NCBI RefSeq assembly: GCF_007751035.1
Contig: NZ_CP036433.1
Span: 3,329,001 to 3,393,000, forward strand
Length of the DNA stretch: 64,000 bases
DNA from: Lignipirellula cremea
GTDB taxonomy: Bacteria > Planctomycetota > Planctomycetia > Pirellulales > Pirellulaceae
Reading direction: 5' to 3'
Positions within the stretch are counted from its first letter, which is position 1. Each line of letters opens with the position of its first letter. A model generated the notes under the pieces. That model did not search any database, was not told where the DNA came from, and saw only the letters and a list, made by a program, of their open reading frames with translations. Made by a program: the position numbers and the translations under genes. Below, one piece after another: positions 1 through 7,906 of the stretch.

Positions 1-216
1 GCCCAGCGGCAGGCTGAGCATCGACCAGTTGAGCATGCCGGCCGGCAGGGAAGCGGCCATCGCCTCGGTGCTGTACCAGGACAGGAACATGCGGTCGCAG
101 AACAGCATGATCGTAAACGACATGGTCGAGACGACCATCGGCAAGGCGATGCGCAGCACCTCGAACCCGCCGCAGGGCCGCGTCCACCAGTTCTCTCGTT
201 CCTTTGCCTCCTCCAT
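1..216 (-). CDS. MATE family efflux transporter, N-terminal fragment
   Basis: Only the first 72 codons are in the window; the gene runs off the left edge. Read on the minus strand from the ATG at 216, it begins MEEAKERENWW and continues with VLRIALPMVVSTMSF, a hydrophobic helix, then FCDRMFLSWYSTEAMAAS. A first helix of the form xLxIALPMxxSxxS followed by a (V/C)DRxF(L/I) segment is characteristic of MATE (NorM/DinF-like) drug and cation antiporters of the inner membrane. An AAGGCGG stretch lies just upstream of the ATG. This start is missed if only plus-strand frames are read here. The substrate cannot be predicted from this fragment. Confidence 0.75.
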   Translation of the reverse strand, partial: MEEAKERENWWTRPCGGFEVLRIALPMVVSTMSFTIMLFCDRMFLSWYSTEAMAASLPAGMLNWSMLSLPLG

Positions 217-330
217 CGCTTCCCGCCTTGTGCAATGCCGGCCTGTTCCCTGCCAGCGCGACAAGGAGCCGGACAGAAAACATCGCGATCGTTCGCCCAG
301 CTTTCCGTGCGGCTTCCGCTAGCCCATTGA

Positions 331-358
331 GGAAAAGGGCGTCCCGCGGAAACGCCCC
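331..358 (-). terminator. weak Rho-independent terminator-like hairpin
   Basis: On the minus strand GGGCGT pairs with ACGCCC across a 9-nt loop and is followed by TTTTCC. It could end transcripts coming leftward from the gene at 617-3382 before the MATE gene starts at 216. It is about 260 bases past that gene's stop, so the assignment is an inference. The rest of 217-528 shows only short imperfect hairpins (for example ATGCATCA/TGATGCAT near 368-388) and no convincing gene. Confidence 0.35.
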
Positions 359-528
359 TCGACGCTGATGCATCAGCCAGTGATGCATTCATTGTCGCCT
401 GTCCGGCCGTTTTAGAACAGGGCGACGCAGCAGAGACAAACAAGCAAGGCTGCAGGTTCGCAGCTCCCCCCTGCATTGCCTGGTTGCCGCGTGAGGGGGG
501 CGAGAAGGCGCCGGCGTGTCGGTCCCCC

Positions 529-605
529 GTAGCCGAACTCGCCCCAGTTTGGCACTGTTTCCATCGCCCAGAATGCTCCGTCCAAAGTCTGGCGAATTTG
601 GCTAC
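529..605. repeat. inverted-repeat intergenic element, family A copy 1
   Basis: This 77-bp element is bounded by near-perfect 15-bp inverted termini: GTAGCCGAACTCGCC at the left, and at the right the complement of GTAGCCAAATTCGCC (13 of 15 match). Its second half is almost identical to copy 2 at 3497-3574, including CCCAGAATGCT and CGTCCAAAGTCTGGCGA. It starts 11 bases past the stop codon of the 617-3382 gene, so in that gene's mRNA it would be a folded 3' tail. It has no coding capacity. It resembles a REP/MITE-type non-autonomous repeat. Confidence 0.8.
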
Positions 606-616
606 ATGCAGGAAGG

Positions 617-3382
617 CTACTCCCGCGTGGCGGCCCGGCGGGCGAGGAACGTTCGCAGTTTGGGGATTTTTACGACTCGCAGCAACTGCACGGCCCGGGC
701 TTTGTCGTGCGGGACGAGCGGCTCCAGGCCGTACCAGAACATCAGCGGCAGCGTGGTGTCGTCGGCGTCCTCCTCGTGCTGCACCAGCTGCTCCACGATC
801 GACCAGCGATCATCCAGCGGCAGGCGGGTCACGGCGCTCGCGAGGTGCAATCGCACCACCGGCGAGGGGTCGTCGGCAGCCAGCCGGGCGTACTCCTTCA
901 GGGCGGCCGGCGTCACGGCGTCCCCTTCAGTCAGCAGCCGCACGGCCCAGGCTCGCACGTACTCGTTCTCATGCGAAAGCTGAGCGAGCAGGAAGTCGTC
1001 GTCGGCTCCGCCTGTGACAAACAGCGCCCACAACGCCCGCAGTTTACGGGTGGGGTCGGCGTTCTCCGCGAACATTTGCCTCAGCTGCTGATGGACGGCT
1101 GTCATGTCGTCGCCGGCGGCCGACCGTTCCTGCAGCACGCGCCGGGCGTGGCGGACATGCCAGTCGTTTTTGTGCAGCTGCCGGGCGACCAGTTCGTCGT
1201 TGCTGAGCCCCGCCATGTCGACCCGGACGGCGTCGAACCCGCCGTAGCTCATTTTGAAGATGCGTCCCGTTTGCCGCTGCGTATTCTTGTAGTCGTGGCA
1301 CTCGCCCGTATCGGACCAGTCGCTGACATACACAGCGCCGTCGGGACCGTACTGCAGGGTCACTGCTTTGAACCAGGGGTCGGCGGCGATCATGACATCG
1401 GGCCCATGCGTGGCCGTATAAGTGGAGCCGTTCCGCTGGAGAAAGTCGTTATTGATGCGATGGCCGTGGATGTTCCCCATCATCACGGTGTTGCGGTATC
1501 GATCAGGCCAGTTGTCGCCCAGGTAAACCATCGTGCCGCAGTGGGCGTGGCCGCCGCCCAGGGCCAGTTGTTCGGGCGCGCCGGTGGCGGAGTCGAGCGG
1601 TTTCTCGCCGACCCAGTGCAGGTGATCGGCGATCGTTGGCACCCGTTCATAAGCGTACTGGCTGGAGGGACGGTTCCGCCACGGTTCGTAATGGGCGCCC
1701 TGGATGGCGTGGAACAGATGGGGATTCACGCAGTTGGAGATAAACGCCTGGCCGTAGTCGTCGAAGTCGACGCCCCAGGGGTTGGTCGTGCCGTCGCAAA
1801 AACCTTCAAACAGATGCCGCGTCGGATGATAGCGGTACACGCCGCCGTCGAAGTGGATGCGTTCCTCAGCCGGAGTGCCGGGCGGGCCGACATCGGAAGG
1901 AGACGTTCGCCCATGTCCTGCGTACAGCCAGCCATCGGGCCCCCAGCTGAAACCGTTGGCGATGTTATGGGCGCTCGTCGTATTGCCAAAGCCGTCCAGC
2001 AGGACTTCAGGCGGGCCGTCAGGTTTGTCGTCGCCGTCCCGATCGGGAATGAACAGCATCTCCGGCGGCGACATCACCCAGACGCCGCCGAAGCCGACTT
2101 CGATGCCTGTCACGTAACCGAGCTTGTCATAAAACACGGTGCGTTTGTCGGCCGTGCCATCGCCGTCGGTGTCTTCGAGAATCAGGATGCGGTCCTGCGG
2201 CTCTTTATCGCGGAACGGGTAGTTGTACGCCTCGGCCACCCAGATGCGGCCGCGATCGTCGATACAAAAAGAGATCGGCTGGCGCACTTCCGGCTCGCCA
2301 GCGAACAGGTTCACCGTAAAGCCTTCCGGCGTGATCATGGTGCGGGCCGCTTCCAGCGGGGCGAGGGCTTGCGTTTCCGGCTCGCCTTCGGGGGCATGGG
2401 CCTGCGGTTCCGGTTTCTTCGCCGGCGGAACCAGGCCCGTAAAACGATGGCCGGCGACGTTCATCTCCACGGCGTACAGCGCCTTGCGGGCCGTGATGAA
2501 GAGAGTCTTCTGGTGCGGGCCGCCAAAGGTCAGGTTGGACGGATGCAACGGATAAGCGAATGCCTGGTCGCGGATCACCGACAGCGGCTTCCCTTGCGGG
2601 TCAAACACCTGGACGCCCGCCCTGCTGGCGATGTACAGATTGCCGTGTTCGTCGACGGTGGCGCCGTCGCCGCCGGTGTTCTGCTGGCCGTTGACCTGCT
2701 CCAGCGTGCAGAAGGTGCGCGGCTTTTGCGGCTGGCCCGGTGAGGGAACGTCGTAGGCAATCATGTCGGACTGGCCGCTGGGAATCACGTACAGCGTTTT
2801 TTCGTCCGGCGACAGGATCACGCCGTTCGGGCGGGCAATGCCGTCGGCAAAGCGGCTGAGCTTCCCTTTCGCAGACAGATAGTAGATCTCGTTGGCGCCG
2901 GGGTCGGTGAAGTAGACACCTCCGGCGCGATCCAGTACGAGGTCGTTCGGCGCTCCCACCGGCGCCTCGGCCGTGTTCTCGACGAGCGACGTGATCGCCT
3001 GGGTGGCCGGATCAATCCGTGCGATCTGGCGGGCTCCGCCGCGGCAGGCGTACAGCTGGCCCTGGCTGTCGAACATCAGCCCGTTCGCCTTGCCGGAGTT
3101 CTCCAGGAAAGTCGTGAGCTTCCCCTGCGCGTGGACTTTATGGATGCGACTGTTCGGGATGTCGGTGAAGTACAGGTTCCCCTGGCCGTCGGCGGCCGGT
3201 CCTTCGGTGAACTCGAACCCGTCGTGAAGCTTCACCACGGCGCCGGTGGGACTCGGAGCGGCGGCGGCCTTGTTTTCGGCTGCGTCCGCCGCGATGCCGG
3301 TCCAGGCGACAGCCAGGCAAGCGAGGCCGGTCAGGGAGAAGGTCGGCAACGGTCCGCAAAAAAGTAAACGCCAGGCGATCAT
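617..3382 (-). CDS. SMP-30/gluconolactonase-like domain fused to PVC membrane-bound dehydrogenase-type domain, exported
   Basis: The 921-residue protein starts at an ATG with GAGG upstream and has a signal peptide (residues about 1-34). Residues about 45-320 are an SMP-30/gluconolactonase-like beta-propeller (FEFTEGPAADGQGNLYFTD, then PNDLVLDRAGGVYFTDPGAN). Residues about 345-720 match the planctomycete/verrucomicrobial membrane-bound dehydrogenase domain (TIGR02604 type: GFTVNLFAGEPEVRQPISF, RGRIWVAEAYNYP, DTDGDGTADKRTVF). Residues about 740-910 look like HEAT-type helical repeats. Many relatives of the second part end in a cytochrome c domain with CxxCH; none is present here, so electron transfer through a fused haem is not supported. 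Likely periplasmic sugar or lactone processing; the substrate is unknown. Family A repeats lie on both sides. Confidence 0.85.
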   Translation of the reverse strand: MIAWRLLFCGPLPTFSLTGLACLAVAWTGIAADAAENKAAAAPSPTGAVVKLHDGFEFTEGPAADGQGNLYFTDIPNSRIHKVHAQGKLTTFLENSGKANGLMFDSQGQLYACRGGARQIARIDPATQAITSLVENTAEAPVGAPNDLVLDRAGGVYFTDPGANEIYYLSAKGKLSRFADGIARPNGVILSPDEKTLYVIPSGQSDMIAYDVPSPGQPQKPRTFCTLEQVNGQQNTGGDGATVDEHGNLYIASRAGVQVFDPQGKPLSVIRDQAFAYPLHPSNLTFGGPHQKTLFITARKALYAVEMNVAGHRFTGLVPPAKKPEPQAHAPEGEPETQALAPLEAARTMITPEGFTVNLFAGEPEVRQPISFCIDDRGRIWVAEAYNYPFRDKEPQDRILILEDTDGDGTADKRTVFYDKLGYVTGIEVGFGGVWVMSPPEMLFIPDRDGDDKPDGPPEVLLDGFGNTTSAHNIANGFSWGPDGWLYAGHGRTSPSDVGPPGTPAEERIHFDGGVYRYHPTRHLFEGFCDGTTNPWGVDFDDYGQAFISNCVNPHLFHAIQGAHYEPWRNRPSSQYAYERVPTIADHLHWVGEKPLDSATGAPEQLALGGGHAHCGTMVYLGDNWPDRYRNTVMMGNIHGHRINNDFLQRNGSTYTATHGPDVMIAADPWFKAVTLQYGPDGAVYVSDWSDTGECHDYKNTQRQTGRIFKMSYGGFDAVRVDMAGLSNDELVARQLHKNDWHVRHARRVLQERSAAGDDMTAVHQQLRQMFAENADPTRKLRALWALFVTGGADDDFLLAQLSHENEYVRAWAVRLLTEGDAVTPAALKEYARLAADDPSPVVRLHLASAVTRLPLDDRWSIVEQLVQHEEDADDTTLPLMFWYGLEPLVPHDKARAVQLLRVVKIPKLRTFLARRAATRE

Positions 3383-3496
3383 CGGATCGGAACCTCACAG
3401 CAAACAGGACAGGGGTCAAGATCGTCCTATGATACTCCATCCCCCGGCCGCGTGCCGCCAGCTTCAGCAATCATTGGACGCCCTCACCCGGTCCCC

Positions 3497-3574
3497 GTAG
3501 CTGAACTCGCCAACGTTTTGCCGCTGCTTCCCTCGCCCAGAATGCTTCGTCCAAAGTCTGGCGACTTTGGCTAC
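3497..3574. repeat. inverted-repeat intergenic element, family A copy 2
   Basis: This is the second copy of the element at 529-605, 78 bp, with the same termini (GTAGCTGAACTCGCC and GGCGACTTTGGCTAC). The right half contains a perfect hairpin, CCAAAGTC-TGGC-GACTTTGG. It ends 9 bases from the mutS stop codon, so it lies 3' of mutS in the same orientation as copy 1 lies 3' of its gene. The two copies diverge mostly in the central 15 bases. The split between conserved arms and a variable centre suggests selection on structure or mobility by an enzyme encoded elsewhere. Confidence 0.8.
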
Positions 3575-3583
3575 CTGTTGAGA

Positions 3584-6223
3584 TTACCGTTTGTCTTCTT
3601 CCTGGCGGAGCTGGTCGCGCCAGGCGATGAGTTGCTGCAGGGCGGCCATCGGGGTGAGGTTGTCGATGTCGGTCTCGCGGATCACTTCCAGCAACGGGTG
3701 GTCGTAGGGGGCGAAGAGCGTCAGCTGCAGGTCGCCTTTGGGACGCTTGACGCGGGTTTGCGCTGCCAGTTTGGGGCGGCCCGACTCGTCCAGATGTTCG
3801 GCTTCCAAATGCGACAGGATCTGTTTGGCCCGTTCGTTGACCTGGCGGGGGACGCCGGCCAGGCGGGCGACATGGATGCCGTAGCTTTTGTCGGCCGCCC
3901 CGGCGACGATCTTATGCAGAAAGACGACGTTGTCGTCCCACTCCTTCACGGCCACGTTCAGGTTCCGCACGCCCGGCAGGGACGATTTGAGATCGGTCAG
4001 CTCGTGGTAATGGGTGGCGAACAGGGTGCGGCAGCCGATCCTGTCGTGCAGATGTTCGACAATCGCCCAGGCCAGCGAAACGCCGTCGTAAGTGCTGGTG
4101 CCGCGGCCGATCTCGTCGAGAATCACCAGGCTGTGGACGGTGGCGTTATTCAAAATGCGGGCCGTTTCCGTCATTTCCACCATGAATGTACTTTGCCCCT
4201 TCGACAGCTCATCGCTGGCTCCCACCCGGGCGAACACCCGATCGGCCACCCCGATGACGGCCGATGAAGCCGGCGTAAAGCTGCCCAGCTGCGCCATGAT
4301 GGCGAGCAACGCCGTCTGCCGAATGTACGTGCTTTTACCGGCCATGTTGGGGCCCGTGATCAGCAGCATGGTGCCGTGCTCTTCTCCGGCCTGGCAATCG
4401 TTGGGGACGAAGGTGCCGTCGGTCTTCAGCATGTCCAGCACCGGGTGCCGGCCATCGCGGATATCGAGAATCGGCTCGTCGACGATCTGGGGACGACAGT
4501 AACCGCGAAGCTGGGCCAGTTCGGCCAGGCCGGCGAGTACATCCAGCTGGGACAGAATCTTGGCCGTCTTCTGCAGACGCTGCGTGCCGGCATGAACCTG
4601 GTCGCGGAGGGCGACGAACAGCTCGTACTCCAGTTCCTTCGCCTGGTCGTCCGCGGTAACGACCTTCTCTTCGTACTCTTTCAGTTCCGGCGTGATGTAC
4701 CGTTCGGCGTTTTTCAGCGTCTGTTTGCGGATGAAGTGGTCCGGGATTTTGTCGCGCTGGGCGTTGGTGACTTCGATGTAATACCCGAAGACCCGGTTGT
4801 AACCGACCTTCATGCTGGGGATGCCGGAGCTGGCGATCTGCTCGGCCTGGTAACGGGCGATCCACTGCTTGCCGCCGACTGCCAGCTCCCGCAAATCGTC
4901 GAGCGGCTGGTGGTATCCGGGGCGGATGAACCCGCCGTCCCGCGGCTGCAGGGGGCAGTCTTCGATCAGCGCCATCTCCAGCTGACTGCGCAACTCGGCG
5001 CACAGGTCGAGGTTGATCTCCAGTTCCTGCAGCAGGCTGCTGCGGCGCTTGGTCAGTTTCGCCTTGAGCTTCGGCAGGCTGGCCAGCGTGCGGCCGACAA
5101 AGCTCAGGTCCCGCGGGCTGGCGCGACCTGTGGCGACGCGGCCCAGCAAGCGTTCCAGATCGTACACGCCGGCCAGATGCTCCCGCAGCTGGCGCCGCAG
5201 GTTCGGGTCGCCAACCAGTTCCTCCACAGCGTCCAGGCGCAACTCGATCAGGGTGCGATCGGTCAGCGGATTGGCCAGAAAATCGGCCAGCAGGCGGGAG
5301 CCCATCGCCGTGACGCATTGATCCAGCACGGCCAGCAGCGAGCCTTCCCGACGTCCCTCCCGGATGGTGCGGGTCAGCTCCAGGCTGCGGCGGGTCGCTT
5401 CGTCGATCTCCAGCGTGGAGCCAACGCGATAGGGCAGCAGCGCGTCAAAATGATCGAGCGACGCCTTTTGCGTTTCGTGCAGATAATCCAGCAGCGCCCC
5501 GGCGGCCCGGATCGCCGGACTGTCGTTTTCGTCAAAACCAAAACCGGCGAGCGTGTTGGAGCCGAACTGTTTTTGCAGCGCCTTTTCCGCCGCCGCCAGG
5601 GCGAAACTCCAGTCGGGCCGCTGGGTGAGGAAGAACGAATCTTCCAGATCCAGGGCGAGCGTCTTGGCGTCGTCGGGCAGCAGGCATTCGCTGGGGGAGA
5701 TGCGGGCCAGCTGGTCCGCCAGCTGGCGGGCCGGAAAAACGGCGGCCTGGAAGCGGCCCGTCGACAGATCGGCCCAGGCGACGCCGACCCGTTCCGGATC
5801 GCCTTTTTTCCCCTTGGAGGTGTCGATCGCCACGGCGGCCAGGTAATTGCTCTCCCGCGGATCCAGCAGGGCGTCATCGGTGACCGTACCAGGAGAGACG
5901 ACCCGGGTGACCTCCCGTTTGACAAGCCCTTTGGCCTGTTTGGGGTCTTCGACCTGCTCGCAAACGGCGGCCCGATGCCCGGCGGTGATCAGTTTCCCCA
6001 GGTAGTTATCCAGCTGGTGGTGCGGGAAGCCAGCCATGGGGATGGGGTTTTCCCCTTTGTCGCGACTGGTGAGGGTCAGTCCGAGGGTTTGCGCCGCCGT
6101 TTTGGCGTCTTCGTAGAAGAGCTCGTAGAAGTCGCCCATGCGGAATAGCAGGACGGCGTCTCCACAGACGGCTTTGGCGTCATCGTACTGTTGCATCATT
6201 GGTGTCTTGGCCATGTCGGGCAT
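3584..6223 (-). CDS. mutS: DNA mismatch repair protein MutS
   Basis: MutS recognises base mismatches and small loops and starts methyl-directed-type repair with MutL. The mismatch-binding Phe-x-Glu motif is present near the N-terminus (RMGDFYELF; Phe32 and Glu34 with this start). The ATPase Walker A is GPNMAGKST near residue 625, followed by DEIGRGTSTYDG and FATHYHELT, the signature of the C-terminal ATPase. Total length of about 879 residues is normal. An upstream TTG at 6316 would add 31 residues of low-similarity sequence; I prefer the ATG at 6223, with the ATG at 6214 equally possible. Neither has a strong ribosome binding site. It is divergent from the oxidoreductase at 6404. Confidence 0.97.
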   Translation of the reverse strand: MPDMAKTPMMQQYDDAKAVCGDAVLLFRMGDFYELFYEDAKTAAQTLGLTLTSRDKGENPIPMAGFPHHQLDNYLGKLITAGHRAAVCEQVEDPKQAKGLVKREVTRVVSPGTVTDDALLDPRESNYLAAVAIDTSKGKKGDPERVGVAWADLSTGRFQAAVFPARQLADQLARISPSECLLPDDAKTLALDLEDSFFLTQRPDWSFALAAAEKALQKQFGSNTLAGFGFDENDSPAIRAAGALLDYLHETQKASLDHFDALLPYRVGSTLEIDEATRRSLELTRTIREGRREGSLLAVLDQCVTAMGSRLLADFLANPLTDRTLIELRLDAVEELVGDPNLRRQLREHLAGVYDLERLLGRVATGRASPRDLSFVGRTLASLPKLKAKLTKRRSSLLQELEINLDLCAELRSQLEMALIEDCPLQPRDGGFIRPGYHQPLDDLRELAVGGKQWIARYQAEQIASSGIPSMKVGYNRVFGYYIEVTNAQRDKIPDHFIRKQTLKNAERYITPELKEYEEKVVTADDQAKELEYELFVALRDQVHAGTQRLQKTAKILSQLDVLAGLAELAQLRGYCRPQIVDEPILDIRDGRHPVLDMLKTDGTFVPNDCQAGEEHGTMLLITGPNMAGKSTYIRQTALLAIMAQLGSFTPASSAVIGVADRVFARVGASDELSKGQSTFMVEMTETARILNNATVHSLVILDEIGRGTSTYDGVSLAWAIVEHLHDRIGCRTLFATHYHELTDLKSSLPGVRNLNVAVKEWDDNVVFLHKIVAGAADKSYGIHVARLAGVPRQVNERAKQILSHLEAEHLDESGRPKLAAQTRVKRPKGDLQLTLFAPYDHPLLEVIRETDIDNLTPMAALQQLIAWRDQLRQEEDKR

Positions 6224-6340
6224 GGTAGCAAACACAGGCGGAAAACGACAGTAACGGGGCGCCCTGATCGGAGCCGATTCTGGCTGGCCGGTCGCTTCCG
6301 CCCGACTATTCGTCAAGGTCGTTTTGCGTCGGCGTTCTGT

Positions 6341-6348
6341 TAGAATGG
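6341..6348 (+). promoter_or_regulatory. GTTAGAAT -10-like promoter motif
   Basis: GTTAGAAT lies 56 bases upstream of the oxidoreductase ATG in the mutS/oxidoreductase divergent gap. The same octamer recurs at comparable distances upstream of the genes starting at 35288, 36210 and 62415. TAGAAT is close to the sigma-70 -10 consensus; a convincing -35 is not visible here. Confidence 0.4.
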
Positions 6349-6403
6349 TGGGTTTGGCCTCCCGCCTTTTCCTGCTCTGCTACTCATTCGAGGATGGTTC
6401 TCC

Positions 6404-7681
6404 ATGAAGTCACCTGCAGCGACCGTTTCGCGTCGCCAGTTCCTCCAGACGGCCGCCGTTGCGGGCGCCGTTATTTCCGCCCCAATGATCGTGCCGGCCC
6501 GCGTGTTCGGCGCTAATGAACGGATTCTGACCGGGCATATCGGCCTGGGCGGCCAGGGGAACAGCAACCTCCGCAAGTTCACCAACCAGGCGGCCGCTTT
6601 GTGCGATGTCGACAGCGGGCATCTGGCCCGGGCGATGAAAACGACCGCCGATCGCGGCCGCGACTGCGCCGCCTTTGCCGACTATCGAAAACTGCTGGAG
6701 CGGAAAGATATCGACGCCGTGGTGATTTCTACGCCCGACCACTGGCACGCCAAAACGGTGGTCGACGCCTGCGATGCGGGCAAGCATGTGTACTGCGAGA
6801 AACCGCTGTCGCTGACGATCGCCGAAGGCCGCAAGATGGTCGAGGCGGCCCGCAGCAACAAGCGGATTGTGCAGACCGGATCGCAGCAGCGATCGTCGTC
6901 GAACTTCCGCTACGCCTGTGAACTGGTCCGGAACGGTCGCATCGGCAAACTGCAGGAGGTGCATGTCGGCATTGCCCGGACGAACCATCCTTTCAAAACG
7001 AGCCCGCCGCCGGACTCCACGCCGCCGGCCGAGCTCGATTACGACTTGTGGCTGGGCCCGGCGCCGGAACGTCCTTATAACGAGAAGCGGGTGCATTACA
7101 ACTTCCGGTTCTTCTGGGACTATTCAGGCGGCCAGATGACAAACTGGGGCGCCCATCATATTGATATCGCCCAGTGGGGCATGGGGACCGACGACAGCGG
7201 TCCGATCGCGGTCGAGGGCACGGCCAAATTCCATCCGCAAATGTGGCACGAAGTCACCGAGAGCTGCCGCATCCGTTACACCTATCCTTCCGGCGTGGTG
7301 ATGACGGTCGGCCAGCAGCAGCCGGATATTTCGATGGGGACGAAGTTCATCGGCGACAAAGGGACGATCTTTGTCGACCGCGGCAAGCTAACCAGCGACC
7401 CGGGCGACATCATTCAGCAGCCGATCGCCGACGACGAAATCCATCTCTATAACAGCAGCGACCACCACGGCAATTTCCTGGACTGCATCGCTTCTGGCGA
7501 GTTGCCGATTTGCGATGTGGAAATCGGCCATCGGTCCGCCACCTGCTGCCACCTGGGCAACATCGCCGTGCGGCTGGGGCGGAAAATCACGTGGGATCCG
7601 GCCGCCGAAAAAATCCAGGGGGACGAAGAAGCCTCCGCGCTGTCGGACCGCCCTTACCGCCAGCCCTGGACGCTGGGTTAA
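6404..7681 (+). CDS. Tat-exported Gfo/Idh/MocA family oxidoreductase
   Basis: The 425-residue protein has a twin-arginine signal (SRRQFLQTAAVAGAV, residues 9-23), so it is folded and exported with its NAD(P) cofactor. The dinucleotide-binding fold begins at about residue 45 (GHIGLGGQGNSN), the EKP motif follows (HVYCEKPLSLT), and the C-terminal domain carries GGQMTNWGAHHIDIAQWGMG with the histidines typical of this family. Members oxidise or reduce sugar or inositol substrates, and planctomycetes have many exported paralogues linked to carbohydrate breakdown. GAGG lies upstream of the ATG. It is a single-gene unit: a promoter motif lies at 6341 and tandem terminators follow at 7718-7803. Confidence 0.92.
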   Translation: MKSPAATVSRRQFLQTAAVAGAVISAPMIVPARVFGANERILTGHIGLGGQGNSNLRKFTNQAAALCDVDSGHLARAMKTTADRGRDCAAFADYRKLLERKDIDAVVISTPDHWHAKTVVDACDAGKHVYCEKPLSLTIAEGRKMVEAARSNKRIVQTGSQQRSSSNFRYACELVRNGRIGKLQEVHVGIARTNHPFKTSPPPDSTPPAELDYDLWLGPAPERPYNEKRVHYNFRFFWDYSGGQMTNWGAHHIDIAQWGMGTDDSGPIAVEGTAKFHPQMWHEVTESCRIRYTYPSGVVMTVGQQQPDISMGTKFIGDKGTIFVDRGKLTSDPGDIIQQPIADDEIHLYNSSDHHGNFLDCIASGELPICDVEIGHRSATCCHLGNIAVRLGRKITWDPAAEKIQGDEEASALSDRPYRQPWTLG

Positions 7682-7717
7682 GGCGTCTGGCGAAGACATT
7701 TGCCCTTAAAGCCTTGA

Positions 7718-7803
7718 AAAGACGGCGTTTCTGCGTCGTCTTTGTCCCGGCAGAGTTCGGCGGAGAAGCTTCCCGACGGACGGCGACTGGCCGTCCGTTT
7801 TTG
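7718..7803 (+). terminator. tandem Rho-independent terminators
   Basis: Two hairpins follow the oxidoreductase gene. The first pairs AAAGACGGCG (7718-7727) with CGTCGTCTTT (7734-7743), with one mismatch, and runs into TTTG. The second is perfect: ACGGACGGC (7776-7784), loop GACTG, GCCGTCCGT (7790-7798), then a T run. The second is a textbook intrinsic terminator. Confidence 0.8.
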
Positions 7804-7906
7804 TCGTTGCCCCGTTTTCACGTCCTCCCTATTCTTGGGCGACGACGGTTTTCGACTTTTTCGGGAATCAGAAGTTTCTTGCGACTCCGCTTGAAAAGGG
7901 CGCCAG

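Noticed and set aside
707-2743. 678-codon plus-strand open frame opposite the SMP-30/PVC gene
   Set aside because: It is the antisense frame of a gene with clear domains; high GC content keeps it open. No domain or start support.
4376-6148. 590-codon plus-strand open frame opposite mutS
   Set aside because: Antisense shadow of MutS, whose motifs are unambiguous.
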